A DNA stretch of 41,420 nucleotides. Origin: Thermodesulfovibrionia bacterium (GTDB lineage Bacteria > Nitrospirota > Thermodesulfovibrionia > UBA6902). Of the stretch, positions 18,101 through 28,958 are shown piece after piece. How positions within the stretch are numbered: the stretch's first letter is position 1; the number at the start of each line of letters is the position of its first letter. Below the pieces are notes generated by a model. That model did no database searches. It saw only the letters and a program-made list of their open reading frames with translations, and was not told the origin of the DNA. The stretch covers positions 1 to 41,420 of the forward strand of contig JAGVNU010000024.1 of NCBI GenBank assembly GCA_020053105.1, in the 5' to 3' direction. A program made the translations under genes and the position numbers.

Positions 18101-19012
18101 GATATCAAAGGGGACAATGAAATTCAAGCTTGTGGAATATCTGTCAACCCTGAAATAGGGGACCACTGTGTCATTGCCGGAATAAACCCGGTAAGCATTA
18201 ATCAGGGTCTTTGCCAGGACAATCGAAAAAAGCGTATCGCGTGATAATCCTGTTTCCTCTGAAATAGTAATCGGGTCATAGGATGGATTGTGCCCGCTCA
18301 CATAAAAGGCATAAAAACAATACCACACGAAATCAGCTCCGCTGGTGATCAATAATGACTTATTATATGAGTTCGGATTATTTCTGTAGTCCCTAAGCGC
18401 ATGTTCAAACGTCAGGTCGGCAAAGAATTCTCCCCCCATCGCATAAGGTAGCACTGATCTTTCATCTATGTTATCTACACTGCTTGTTCCGAGAAAAAAA
18501 TCACCGCCGCTCTTCTGAAAAAAATTCAGCCTGCTTCCCTCCGCACCGGCATAGTTGGCCACGACTTCATGGCCGAATTCGTGGACCGCAAGATTGGTCA
18601 GAAACGCAGCTCCAATCTGCACAACATCAGTCACGCCCAACGGCCCGTCTAAAAATGAATGCCCGGATGTTCTCTTGAATCCATCACTTGAAAAATCATA
18701 TGTAACATTATTCACAAATGACGGAGGGATATTATAAATGTCTATATTGGAATCATGGGATATATCAGCGTCGTTTCTTCGGGATATGACGTCCATTTCT
18801 TTTCTGTCTCCGAGAAAAAACCGTTCACCGGTATTGCCGTTATAAACCGCCGAAGCAACAAGCCTGCTTTTACCTGGTGTCTGACTTTCCTGATAATCAA
18901 TAAACGTTCCTTCATCTGCAGTCTGCTCTGTATAAGCCTCCTGGGCATAAGGCCCGGATATCGCCGGCAATGCGCACAACATTGTCATTACCATCATCAA
19001 TACTTTCTTCAT
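18092..19012 (-). CDS. Exported protein with HExxH motif, unknown family
   Basis: A 306-aa protein with a signal peptide (LMMVMTMLCALPAISGPYA). Near the middle it has a hydrophobic stretch ending in HEFGHE (AAFLTNLAVHEFGHEVVANYAG), which fits a zinc-peptidase HExxH. Downstream acidic residues (GGEFFADLTFEHALRDYR) could supply a third ligand. I do not recognise the family. The C-terminus alternates hydrophobic and aromatic residues (STSLNFIVPFDIG), suggestive of beta-strands. It sits convergent to gspN and may be an exported enzyme using the adjacent system; that is only an inference. Length and single exported domain are unremarkable. Confidence 0.6.
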   Translation of the reverse strand: MKKVLMMVMTMLCALPAISGPYAQEAYTEQTADEGTFIDYQESQTPGKSRLVASAVYNGNTGERFFLGDRKEMDVISRRNDADISHDSNIDIYNIPPSFVNNVTYDFSSDGFKRTSGHSFLDGPLGVTDVVQIGAAFLTNLAVHEFGHEVVANYAGAEGSRLNFFQKSGGDFFLGTSSVDNIDERSVLPYAMGGEFFADLTFEHALRDYRNNPNSYNKSLLITSGADFVWYCFYAFYVSGHNPSYDPITISEETGLSRDTLFSIVLAKTLINAYRVYSGNDTVVPYFRVDRYSTSLNFIVPFDIGS

Positions 19013-19204
19013 TCCATTGCTGCCTTTCAGAAATTGTTTGATTCTTTATGCATATATTCGGTCACTGCAAAGAGGAACTTGAATAAGGCTGGACGAGAAT
19101 ACATATTTCTCCAGCCGGAAATTACACAGCAATACAAGCGCTTTTCTCCCTCTACTTTATTTTTTATTTTTCTGGTAAACTCCTATACAAATTAATTTCT
19201 TTAG

Positions 19205-19242
19205 CCGGAATAATGCATTTATAACAAACTGCATTATTCCGG
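19205..19242. promoter_or_regulatory. Perfect 13-bp inverted repeat upstream of ribD
   Basis: CCGGAATAATGCA (19205-19217) and TGCATTATTCCGG (19230-19242) are exact inverted arms around a 12-base loop, 34-71 bases before the ribD start. No T run follows on either strand, so an operator or structured leader is as likely as a terminator. It does not resemble the FMN riboswitch. Confidence 0.4.
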
Positions 19243-19275
19243 GGCCAACACTCATTATTACTTTAAAATTCTGAT

Positions 19276-20367
19276 ATGAACGACAGGTTATATATGCAAA
19301 TGGCCCTGGATCTTGCTTCCAGGGGGAAAGGGCGCACCAGTCCAAACCCCATGGTGGGCGCTGTTGTTGTAAAGGAAGATAAGGTCATTGCCACCGGTTA
19401 TCACAGAAAGGCCGGAACTGCGCACGCCGAAGCTGCTGCATTAAAGAAGGCCGGCGCCGGCGCTAAAGGCGCAACCCTCTATGTAAACCTTGAGCCCTGC
19501 TGTCACACGGCAAAAAAGACCCCGCCATGTACAAAAGCAGTCATTCAGGCAGGGATCAAAGAAGTTGTCACAGCCATGATTGACCCGAACCCGATGGTCT
19601 CCGGCAAGGGATTAAAGGAACTCCGAAAGGCGGGAATAACAACGAGGACCGGCATTATGAAAGAAGCTGCACAAAAACTGAATGAGGTCTTCATTAAACA
19701 TATTACACGGGAATGGCCCTTCGTAACACTCAAAGTTGCACAGAGCATAGACGGCAGGATAGCAACCGCAGGAGGCGAGTCTAAATGGATCACAGGCACT
19801 GAAGCAAGGGAGCGTGTCCATAAATTAAGGAACGAAGTTGATGCACTCCTTGTCGGCATAGGCACTGTCAAAGCGGATAACCCCTCCCTGGACTGCAGGG
19901 TCCCCGGAGGCAGGGACCCATATAGAATAATCGTTGACAGCCGTCTTGATATATCTCTCAACTCCAGGGTCCTCAAACATGATGATGGGAAAACTATCAT
20001 TGCTGCAACAGGAAAGGCGGATAAAAATAAATTGGACATCCTTTTCCAAAGGGGAATCAGCGTATTAATCATCAAAGAGAAGTCCGGGAGAGTTGACCTG
20101 AACAGCCTTATGACCGAACTCGGCAAACTCGATATAACCAGTGTCATGATAGAAGGCGGCTCATCGATAGCGGCTTCAGCGCTGGCAGAGAAGATAGTGG
20201 ACAAGGTGATGTTTTTTACTGCCCCGAAAATAATCGGCGGAGTTGATGCCGTTCCATCAATAGGAGGAAAATCCCCTGCCCTCTTAAGGGACGCACTTAA
20301 ACTGAAAGATATGAAAGTGTTTAAGCTTGGCGAGGATATACTGATAGAAGGGTATATTGCTTATTAA
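19276..20367 (+). CDS. ribD: Bifunctional riboflavin deaminase/reductase RibD
   Basis: A 363-aa cytoplasmic enzyme that deaminates the pyrimidine intermediate and then reduces its ribosyl side chain in riboflavin synthesis. The N-terminal deaminase domain (1-145) has RTSPNPMVGAVVV, zinc ligands in HAE (H50, E52 catalytic) and the PCCH ... TPPC motif (C76/C77, C86). The C-terminal RibD_C reductase domain has VDALLVGIGTVKADNPSL and IEGGSSIAASAL. Length is standard. No Shine-Dalgarno sequence is evident before ATG 19276, but the N-terminus aligns well with the family. It is isolated from other rib genes. Confidence 0.95.
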   Translation: MNDRLYMQMALDLASRGKGRTSPNPMVGAVVVKEDKVIATGYHRKAGTAHAEAAALKKAGAGAKGATLYVNLEPCCHTAKKTPPCTKAVIQAGIKEVVTAMIDPNPMVSGKGLKELRKAGITTRTGIMKEAAQKLNEVFIKHITREWPFVTLKVAQSIDGRIATAGGESKWITGTEARERVHKLRNEVDALLVGIGTVKADNPSLDCRVPGGRDPYRIIVDSRLDISLNSRVLKHDDGKTIIAATGKADKNKLDILFQRGISVLIIKEKSGRVDLNSLMTELGKLDITSVMIEGGSSIAASALAEKIVDKVMFFTAPKIIGGVDAVPSIGGKSPALLRDALKLKDMKVFKLGEDILIEGYIAY

Positions 20368-20397
20368 ATCCCGAACAACAAGCTCCAAATCACAATA

Positions 20398-20664
20398 TTA
20401 TTTTCTGTTCTCCAGCGATTCCTTTAATTTTCTGTCCGTTTGAAGGACCTTTTCCGTATCATCTCCGCTCAACTCCCATGAATAACCGCCGTCACCGCTT
20501 CGCTTCAATTTTATCTTTACAGGATTGGCCGGTTTTATCTCCGTGATTTCAGGAGCACGCTTAAATACAGCCTCCTCTCGTCCGCCATCTGAGCGGGAAC
20601 AGGCCGCGGTCCCTGAAAATAAAACGATGAGCAACAGCACTGCAAGAATATTTCTTTTAGCCAT
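20398..20664 (-). CDS. Small lipoprotein of unknown function
   Basis: An 88-aa protein with a lipoprotein signal (ILAVLLLIVLFSGTAAC, Cys at residue 22) and a charged mature part (EITEIKPANPVKIKLKRSG ... YSWELSGDDTEKVLQ). The ribosome site is an unbroken run of nine G directly upstream. It follows nadE on the same strand and converges on ribD. Function unknown. Confidence 0.7.
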   Translation of the reverse strand: MAKRNILAVLLLIVLFSGTAACSRSDGGREEAVFKRAPEITEIKPANPVKIKLKRSGDGGYSWELSGDDTEKVLQTDRKLKESLENRK

Positions 20665-20669
20665 GTCGT

Positions 20670-20678
20670 CCCCCCCCC
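20670..20678. repeat. Nine-base C/G homopolymer in the ribosome site of the small lipoprotein
   Basis: Nine consecutive C on the plus strand (G on the coding strand) lie 5 bases from the lipoprotein ATG. Slippage here would change the ribosome-site spacing. Confidence 0.6.
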
Positions 20679-20703
20679 GATATAATGTTTCAACCTTTTT
20701 AAA

Positions 20704-20723
20704 CCGCTCAAAAGTTTGAACGG
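20704..20723 (-). terminator. Hairpin after nadE
   Basis: On the minus strand CCGTTCAAA pairs with TTTGAGCGG (one G-U pair) with almost no loop, followed by a short U-containing stretch. It lies just past the nadE stop and could weakly terminate it. Confidence 0.35.
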
Positions 20724-20729
20724 ATTTTA

Positions 20730-22457
20730 TTAGTAGCTTTTATACCTGTTCGTTATCGGAAACCGCCGGTCCCTGCCAAAAGCCCTCGGCGTTATCTTAA
20801 TACCCGGCGGGGCCTGCCTCCTTTTATATTCCGAACGGTCAACCATGTTTATGACCTTTTGCGCACATACTATATCACATCCCATTTTCATGATCTCTTC
20901 AAAACTGCGGTCTTCCTCTACATACGCCTTCAGAATAGGGTCCAGCAGCGGATAAGGAGGCAGGGAGTCAGTGTCTCTCTGGTCGGGTTTCAGTTCCGCG
21001 GTCGGGTCCTTCCATAAGATCCTCTCAGGGACCAGCTCGCTGCCTTCTTCCCTGTTCCTCCATTCGCACAGCTTGTAGACCAGCGTTTTCGGCACGTCTT
21101 TGATGACCGCGAAACCTCCGGCCATATCACCATATAAGGTGGCATAGCCGACGCTCATCTCGGATTTATTTCCAGTTGTAAGCACAAGCCGTCCGAACTT
21201 GTTGGAGAAGGCCATCAATATATTGCCCCTTATCCTGGCCTGTAGATTTTCCTCCGTGATATCCACGCCCATCTCTTTGAAATTTTTCTCCAGAATCTTC
21301 AGATATGCTTTAAAGATGCCGTTTATCGGAACTTTCAATATTTCCATGCCAAGATTTCCAGCATGGGCATAGGCATCTTCATAGCTCTCCCTCGACGTGT
21401 ACATAGAGGGCATAAACACGCCGTGAACGTTCTCCTTCCCGAGGGCGTCAACCGCGATGGTCGCAACCAGGGCGGAATCTATTCCCCCGCTCATCCCGAT
21501 CATTACCCCCTTAAATCCGTTCTTACGCACATAATCATGCGTGCCGAGTAAAAGCGCATTATAGACCTCTTCCTCTTCAGGGTGCGCCTTAGGCTTTCTG
21601 TTCCTGCATGAAGGCTTTCTTTTGCTAAATATCACAGGGATTTTTATCTTTTCCACGAACTCGCCTTCCCGCAGGATTTCATTTAACTCTTTCCTATTTG
21701 CGGCCGATATTTTCTTCTTTACGCCCCGGACCTCAATGTCAATAACGATCAGATCTTCTTTAAAAGGTCTGCCTTTGACCAGTAAGCGGCCTTTACTGCC
21801 GGCAACTAAACTGCTGCCGTCAAATACCAGTTCATCCTGCCCCCCTACCATATTTGTATAAACAATTGCCGCCCCGCATTCCAGGCCACGGGATGTAACG
21901 AGCTTCTCCCTGAATAAGGCCTTCCCCATGTGATAAGGAGATGCATTGATGTTAATGATCACTTCCGCACCGGACAGGGCCTGGACCCTTGCAGGCCCTT
22001 TTTCATGCCATATGTCTTCGCAAATATTGACCCCGATACTTACGCCTCCAAGATCATAAACAGGACATCTCTTCCCGGCCATGAAATAACGCTGTTCGTC
22101 AAAAACGCCGTAGTTCGGTAAATATTTTTTGTGGTAAACATCAATAAGCCTGCCGTCGGATATTACCGCTGCCGCATTAAAAATACAGTCCCTTTTATCC
22201 ACAAAGCCGACAATAGCTGTGATGCCCTCTGTCGCCTTCACTATTTTTTGAAGGGCGTCAATATTGTCCAGGATAAAGTGGGGCTTCAGCAACAGATCTT
22301 CGGGGGGATAACCGGTAACTGCCAATTCAGGGAATGCCACAATATCCGCTTTTAATTCCCTGGACCTGTTAATATAGGAAATTATTTTTTTTACGTTTCC
22401 TGATAAGTCCCCTACGGTAGGATTTATCTGTGCAAGCGCTGTCCTGATTTTTTTCAA
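20730..22457 (-). CDS. nadE: Glutamine-dependent NAD+ synthetase NadE (TTG start)
   Basis: Two-domain enzyme making NAD+ from deamido-NAD+, ATP and glutamine. I start it at TTG 22457 (575 aa): GGGAG lies 7 bases upstream, the product then begins at the family N-terminus (KKIRTALAQINPTVGDL), and a promoter at 22501-22529 places initiation downstream of the longer frame's ATG (22532). The N-terminal nitrilase-type amidase has the Glu (FPELAVTGYPPEDLL), Lys (KKYLPNYGVFDE) and Cys (VNICEDIWHE) triad regions. The C-terminal synthetase has the P-loop SGGIDSALVATIAVDALG and TTGNKSEMSVGYATLYGD. It is complete. Confidence 0.95.
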   Translation of the reverse strand: MKKIRTALAQINPTVGDLSGNVKKIISYINRSRELKADIVAFPELAVTGYPPEDLLLKPHFILDNIDALQKIVKATEGITAIVGFVDKRDCIFNAAAVISDGRLIDVYHKKYLPNYGVFDEQRYFMAGKRCPVYDLGGVSIGVNICEDIWHEKGPARVQALSGAEVIININASPYHMGKALFREKLVTSRGLECGAAIVYTNMVGGQDELVFDGSSLVAGSKGRLLVKGRPFKEDLIVIDIEVRGVKKKISAANRKELNEILREGEFVEKIKIPVIFSKRKPSCRNRKPKAHPEEEEVYNALLLGTHDYVRKNGFKGVMIGMSGGIDSALVATIAVDALGKENVHGVFMPSMYTSRESYEDAYAHAGNLGMEILKVPINGIFKAYLKILEKNFKEMGVDITEENLQARIRGNILMAFSNKFGRLVLTTGNKSEMSVGYATLYGDMAGGFAVIKDVPKTLVYKLCEWRNREEGSELVPERILWKDPTAELKPDQRDTDSLPPYPLLDPILKAYVEEDRSFEEIMKMGCDIVCAQKVINMVDRSEYKRRQAPPGIKITPRAFGRDRRFPITNRYKSY

Positions 22458-22500
22458 TTGTAAGCTCCCGGCTAGCTGCCTTTCATAATGAGGTGTATAA

Positions 22501-22529
22501 ATAATAATTGAAGCATCTGTGTTTGTAAA
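22501..22529 (-). promoter_or_regulatory. Promoter of nadE
   Basis: On the minus strand TTTACA (22524-22529) and TATTAT (22501-22506) are separated by 17 bases, each matching consensus at 5/6. Initiation near 22494 fits the TTG start at 22457. Confidence 0.6.
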
Positions 22530-22605
22530 CACCCCTTCGCAATCTTCATATTTCCTTCATAAATTTAGCATAATGTTATTCTTGAAATTCGGGTCGCCGG
22601 CTTTA

Positions 22606-22634
22606 TTGACTCCGGATAGTTATAGAGATATAAT
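22606..22634 (+). promoter_or_regulatory. Promoter of the DegP/HtrA gene
   Basis: TTGACT (22606-22611) and TATAAT (22629-22634) are separated by 17 bases: 5/6 and 6/6 matches to the sigma70 consensus. Initiation near 22641 gives a leader of about 50 bases. Confidence 0.75.
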
Positions 22635-22689
22635 TTACTTGTTTCGTTATCCATGTATAAATCTTTAAATATATCCACAGGAGAAAAAA

Positions 22690-24198
22690 ATGGCTTTCAA
22701 CAAAACCGGCTTTAAAAGGTCTTATATTATAATTGCCTTATTATCAGTATTGAATTTAATTTCTCCCATTTTTTCTGTCCTGCCGTTTGATGCATATGCT
22801 GCCGCCGCTCCGGCTTCAGAAGAAGCAGCGGGGGCCCCTGCAAAAACCGGCATTTCCAGGGAATCCGTCGACTTTCTTACGAAGACCGGGCAGGCCATGG
22901 CTGAGATCGCTGAAACAGTCAGGCCTGCGGTAGTTAATATCTCGACTGTAAGAACGGAGAAGATCGAGGACATGCCCTTGTCCCCTTTCCTTGAGGACCC
23001 TTTTTTCAGAAAGTTTTTCGGAGACCAGTTCAGGCATCCGGAAAGACCGAAAGAACACAAATCAGAGAGCCTCGGTTCAGGGGTCATCGTGTCTGCTGAA
23101 GGATATATATTGACGAACAACCATGTTATTAAAAATGCGGACACCATTAAAGTCCTGCTTTCAGACAAGAGCGAGCATACCGGCAAAGTGATCGGCAGCG
23201 ACCCGAAGACAGATCTGGCGGTAATTAAAATAGATGCTAAAAATCTTTCTTCACTCACGGTAGGAAATTCAGATAACTTAAAGGTTGGTGAGATAGTACT
23301 GGCGGTCGGCAACCCTTACGGGCTTAATCAAACTATTACAATGGGAATCGTAAGCGCTGTAGGAAGGGCCAATGTCGGGATTGCGGATTATGAAGACTTC
23401 ATTCAAACGGACGCGGCCATTAACCCCGGAAACTCCGGCGGCGCCCTTGTTAACGTAAAAGGAGAACTGGTAGGAATAAATACCGCTATCTTCAGCACGA
23501 CCGGGGGATACCAGGGAATCGGTTTCGCCATTCCCAGCAATATGGTTAAGGTAGTCATGACCAGCCTGATAGAAAAAGGCAAGGTCGTCAGGGGCTGGCT
23601 CGGGGTATCGATACAGGAAATTACCCCTGAACTTGCGAAGCAGTTCCAGCTTGATAAAGATTACGGGACCCTGGTTGCAGACGTCGTAGAAGGAAGCCCT
23701 GCGGAGAAGGCAGGCATTATGCATGGAGACGTGATAATCGAATTCAACGGAAAACAGGTGGATGAACCCTACAACCTCAGAAATATGGTCGCACGCACCC
23801 AACCCGGCGCCGTGGTTGAAATGAAGATAATCAGAGATGGTGAAACCAGGACCTTCAAGGTTACTGTTGAAGAACTGCCGACCGCAGAACAAAAGGTCCC
23901 CACTGAATTCAAAAACGCGCTAAAGGGTGTCAGCGTTCAGAACCTGACACCGGATGCATACAGACAGTTGAATATCCCGGAGAAAATAAGAGGGGCGATT
24001 GTATCGGGAATTGAAGAAGGGAGTCCTGCATCGCGCAAACTCATGCAAGGTGATGTCATTCTTGAAATAAACAGAAAGGCCATATCCAATACAGATGACT
24101 ATGAGGCCCTGGTATCAAAGATAACACCCGATACGGATGTTCTGCTGCTGGTCTTCCGCAGGGGTTCTACAATTTTTGTTACTGTCAGCGGGAAGTAA
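22690..24198 (+). CDS. Periplasmic serine protease DegP/HtrA with two PDZ domains
   Basis: A 502-aa envelope quality-control protease and chaperone (Do family). A signal peptide region (SPIFSVLPFDAYAAA) is followed by the trypsin-like domain with triad H145 (TNNHVI), D175 (KTDLAVIK) and S249 (GNSGGALVN). Two PDZ domains follow (about 305-395, WLGVSIQEITPELA; about 410-500, GVSVQNLTPDAYRQL). Architecture and length match DegP/MucD. It has its own strong promoter and an intrinsic terminator and stands alone before the CRISPR array. A precise degP/degQ/mucD name is not justified. Confidence 0.95.
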   Translation: MAFNKTGFKRSYIIIALLSVLNLISPIFSVLPFDAYAAAAPASEEAAGAPAKTGISRESVDFLTKTGQAMAEIAETVRPAVVNISTVRTEKIEDMPLSPFLEDPFFRKFFGDQFRHPERPKEHKSESLGSGVIVSAEGYILTNNHVIKNADTIKVLLSDKSEHTGKVIGSDPKTDLAVIKIDAKNLSSLTVGNSDNLKVGEIVLAVGNPYGLNQTITMGIVSAVGRANVGIADYEDFIQTDAAINPGNSGGALVNVKGELVGINTAIFSTTGGYQGIGFAIPSNMVKVVMTSLIEKGKVVRGWLGVSIQEITPELAKQFQLDKDYGTLVADVVEGSPAEKAGIMHGDVIIEFNGKQVDEPYNLRNMVARTQPGAVVEMKIIRDGETRTFKVTVEELPTAEQKVPTEFKNALKGVSVQNLTPDAYRQLNIPEKIRGAIVSGIEEGSPASRKLMQGDVILEINRKAISNTDDYEALVSKITPDTDVLLLVFRRGSTIFVTVSGK

Positions 24199-24236
24199 AA
24201 AAGCTTTCAGCAGTCAACAAACATCTAACTGAGAAA

Positions 24237-26626
<2,390 letters not shown>

Positions 26627-26810
26627 TCTTTGCGTCTAACTTAAAATATCAAAAACAAAATTCCGTTGTTTTTTGCGAAGCCTTCAAAATCAATCCCGTA
26701 AATACCTCTGTTGTCAAAGATCATTTTACTAACTTATTTATTCAAATCATTTTAAACTTCCTGCGAACGCTGCACGTAAGCCATGTGAGCTTTCGGTTCG
26801 CAATGACATT
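26627..26810 (-). promoter_or_regulatory. CRISPR leader
   Basis: An AT-rich stretch between the newest repeat (26595-26626) and the cas2 stop codon. It has the expected place for the leader that drives array transcription and marks the integration end. A TTGACA hexamer occurs on the minus strand at 26712-26717, but I found no good -10 at the right distance. Confidence 0.7.
26762..26802. repeat. Hairpin element just after cas2
   Basis: TGCGAAC (26762-26768) and GTTCGCA (26796-26802) form outer arms with a smaller inner stem (CACGT/ATGTG). It begins 9 bases past the cas2 stop on the minus strand. The flank CAATGACA on the plus strand is typical of dispersed palindromic intergenic repeats. It may end the cas transcript before the leader. 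Confidence 0.4.
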
Positions 26811-27101
26811 TTAGACAATCAACGGCCCCTCTTGGTCAATGCCTGCTTTTGCTCCAACATGCTCAACGCGGTGCTTCCAATTTGATCCCAGATAATAAAA
26901 TCTCAGACTGTCTCTTTCAGGATCTATTTCAGAAATCAGCCGGTCTTTCAGCATGGTCCACTGCGCAGGGTCAACGATGCATTCAAATACGGAATACTGC
27001 ACCCGCTGGCCGTAATCCTGACATGCCTTCGCCACTCTACGCAGTCGCCGCTGTCCGGCATTATTATCTGTAGTCACGTCATAAGTGATTAGTACAAACA
27101 T
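26811..27101 (-). CDS. cas2: CRISPR adaptation protein Cas2
   Basis: A 96-aa subunit of the Cas1-Cas2 integrase. It begins MFVLITYDVTT, with the conserved Asp after the first beta-strand, and has the core RRLRRVAKACQDYGQRVQYSVFEC of type I-C Cas2. An AGGAGG ribosome site lies just before the ATG, 9 bases after cas1. It is the last cas gene, facing the leader. Confidence 0.95.
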   Translation of the reverse strand: MFVLITYDVTTDNNAGQRRLRRVAKACQDYGQRVQYSVFECIVDPAQWTMLKDRLISEIDPERDSLRFYYLGSNWKHRVEHVGAKAGIDQEGPLIV

Positions 27102-27110
27102 TTTCCTCCT

Positions 27111-28142
27111 CTACTTCCATATAAACGGTGGATAATTGTCCATATCGCCGCGTAAATACCGCGCCATCAATAAAGCCTGTGTGTGAAAAAGCAGTCCTAT
27201 CGTCACCTTTTCATTCAGAAACGGATGCAGTATTTCATCCTGTTTACGTTTCTGGTATGCAACAAGAACAGTCTTCCTCGTTTCGTCATCCATTAATACA
27301 GCTCCGTTTTCTTTTTTTTCAAATCCATTCCCCTGAACCTGACAGAGATTTATCAGGGACAGGGTAAGACGATCAGCAAGGAACGGCCTGAATTCTTCCA
27401 TCATATCCAGAGCCAGCCCATATCTCCCCGGTCTGTCTCTATGCAGAAACCCTACCGCAGGATCAAGCCCGACGGTTTCAAGCGCTGAACGCATATCGTG
27501 CATTATAATTGTATACAAAAACGACAGCAGACAATTTACATTGTCCAGGGGCGGACGCCGGTTGCGTTCACAAAATTTGAAATCCTCTTTCTGCGAAGTA
27601 ATCAAATGATCAAATACGCCGAAATAAGTATTTGCCGACTCGCCCTCTATCCCGCGCAGGACTTCCAAGTCTGACTCGGTCTGCAAACTTCTCAATGCGC
27701 TGTTGAATTTATTGACCGCCCTTGTAATTTCTCCGGTATCAACCTTCTCCGGATGATCGCGCAGCGCACGTGAAAGCACGGTACGGCAGTTGGCGATCTT
27801 GCCGGTCAATATAGCCTTTGCAATGTCTACAGATGATTTGCAATCATCGGCGCGGCGGTACTGCTCACGCCTCAGAAGGACATTGCCGGACACAGGCCCC
27901 TGGACCTTTGCAAGGAATCTGCCGTTCTCCGTCATGAAGCTTATTGCTACACCGCTCTCAGCACAAAACCCCATCAGGAATGGACTGCAACTTACCTGCC
28001 CGAAGCATATGATCCCGCCGAGAGTGTGAACTGGAATACGCAAGGATACTTCCCCGTCAAGCTTGACGACAACGGTCTCGCCCTCTTTTGAAAGATACGC
28101 GCCCTGTGTTGTGACGAATAAAGTATTTAGATGTTTTTTCAT
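27111..28142 (-). CDS. cas1: CRISPR adaptation integrase Cas1 (type I-C)
   Basis: A 343-aa catalytic subunit of spacer integration. The N-terminal beta domain (MKKHLNTLFVTTQGAYLSKE, HTLGGIICFG) is followed by the helical catalytic domain with E166 (RGIEGES), H234 (GFLHRDRPGR) and D246 (ALDMMEE), the metal-binding set. Length is normal for type I-C. A gap of 198 bases separates it from cas4, where these genes are usually adjacent; the gap holds a decayed RhuM-like fragment. The gene's own ribosome site is weak. Confidence 0.96.
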   Translation of the reverse strand: MKKHLNTLFVTTQGAYLSKEGETVVVKLDGEVSLRIPVHTLGGIICFGQVSCSPFLMGFCAESGVAISFMTENGRFLAKVQGPVSGNVLLRREQYRRADDCKSSVDIAKAILTGKIANCRTVLSRALRDHPEKVDTGEITRAVNKFNSALRSLQTESDLEVLRGIEGESANTYFGVFDHLITSQKEDFKFCERNRRPPLDNVNCLLSFLYTIIMHDMRSALETVGLDPAVGFLHRDRPGRYGLALDMMEEFRPFLADRLTLSLINLCQVQGNGFEKKENGAVLMDDETRKTVLVAYQKRKQDEILHPFLNEKVTIGLLFHTQALLMARYLRGDMDNYPPFIWK

Positions 28143-28143
28143 A

Positions 28144-28332
28144 TTATTTATGTCTCGGTTTCTTCTTTTTTTCGATAGCCGATTCTATCTTTTTTAACTC
28201 TTAATAGTGCCTTACATTGCGGCGGACCTGTCTGATGCCCTCCTGACGAACTATTAAGTAATCCTTAATAGTTGCCGCCTCTGTAACTTCACCTTTTGAA
28301 TTGGAATTTGTTGTTTCTTTTTCTTCATAGTC
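28144..28332 (-). pseudogene. Decayed RhuM-family gene fragment between cas4 and cas1
   Basis: The 198-base cas4-cas1 gap reads in one minus-strand frame as TEAATIKDYLIVRQEG followed by IRQVRRNVRHY and a stop at 28203-28201. The same frame then continues ELKKIESAIEKKKKPRHK to a stop just before cas1. The first part matches the conserved core I know from RhuM-family virulence/phage-type proteins (TVKNYLIVQTEG-like, then RxVxxxVxHYNLD). The core stops right at HY, where NLD is expected. I read it as a gene that lost its N-terminus and its middle. There is no ATG in this frame. Identification is from memory of the motif, not a search. Confidence 0.5.
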
Positions 28333-28340
28333 TTACCCTT

Positions 28341-28958
28341 TCATGCCTCCCGCATATTCAATAAATAATCACTCGCCTTCTTACTCACCTTCGGCAGGCA
28401 CAATTCTACCAGCGAACACTTCTTGCACTTTGCTGAATAAACAGGCGGCGGAGTAATGCCGGATGTAATAAGCTTACGCAATCGCATCGCTGCTTCCTCC
28501 GTCTCCGTCCGCAATGCGCTGTCAAAGTTCACATCATACCTGTGACGTGTTTGCCCGTAAAATAACGCTCCCTCCGATATCTCAACGTCCATCATCTCCT
28601 CAAGGCAAATCGCCTGGGCACAAAGCTGGACCTTGTCGCAGTCATCCAGCTTGGGCTTGCCGCGCTTGTATTCAACGGGAAAGGGAATCCATTTATCACC
28701 CGCCTTATGAAACTCCACCACATCAGCCTTGCCGATTAATCCGAGCCGGAGAGAACGCATCGGCACACCGTACTCAATGCGTATCTTTCCCCTTGATTCC
28801 CTGTTTGCCGTATCAACTTTCTCATGCATGATCTTTCCCTCGGCAGTTAGTACGTTTTCAGACCATAGTTGCTCAATATGTATTAACGCACACTGCCGCT
28901 CGCAGAATATTATATGCTGCAAAGCTGAAAGCTGAATGAGTTCGTCTTCGGTATACAT
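28341..28958 (-). CDS. cas4: CRISPR-associated exonuclease Cas4
   Basis: A 205-aa RecB-like nuclease that trims prespacers and helps choose PAM orientation. It has the nuclease residues in GLIGKADVVEFHK (Asp) and FPVEYKRGKPK (Glu, Lys). The Fe-S cluster cysteines are an early Cys (FCERQC) and a C-terminal CKKCSLVELC group. Its ATG overlaps the stop of the Bro-N gene in TAATG, so translation is probably coupled to that gene rather than to cas7, its usual neighbour. Confidence 0.95.
   Translation of the reverse strand: MYTEDELIQLSALQHIIFCERQCALIHIEQLWSENVLTAEGKIMHEKVDTANRESRGKIRIEYGVPMRSLRLGLIGKADVVEFHKAGDKWIPFPVEYKRGKPKLDDCDKVQLCAQAICLEEMMDVEISEGALFYGQTRHRYDVNFDSALRTETEEAAMRLRKLITSGITPPPVYSAKCKKCSLVELCLPKVSKKASDYLLNMREA

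Noticed and set aside
19013-19275. FMN riboswitch before ribD
   Set aside because: None of the conserved FMN-element stretches are visible; only simple inverted repeats were found.
22458-22532. ATG 22532 as nadE start
   Set aside because: It lies upstream of the predicted transcription start, and family N-termini begin at the TTG at 22457.
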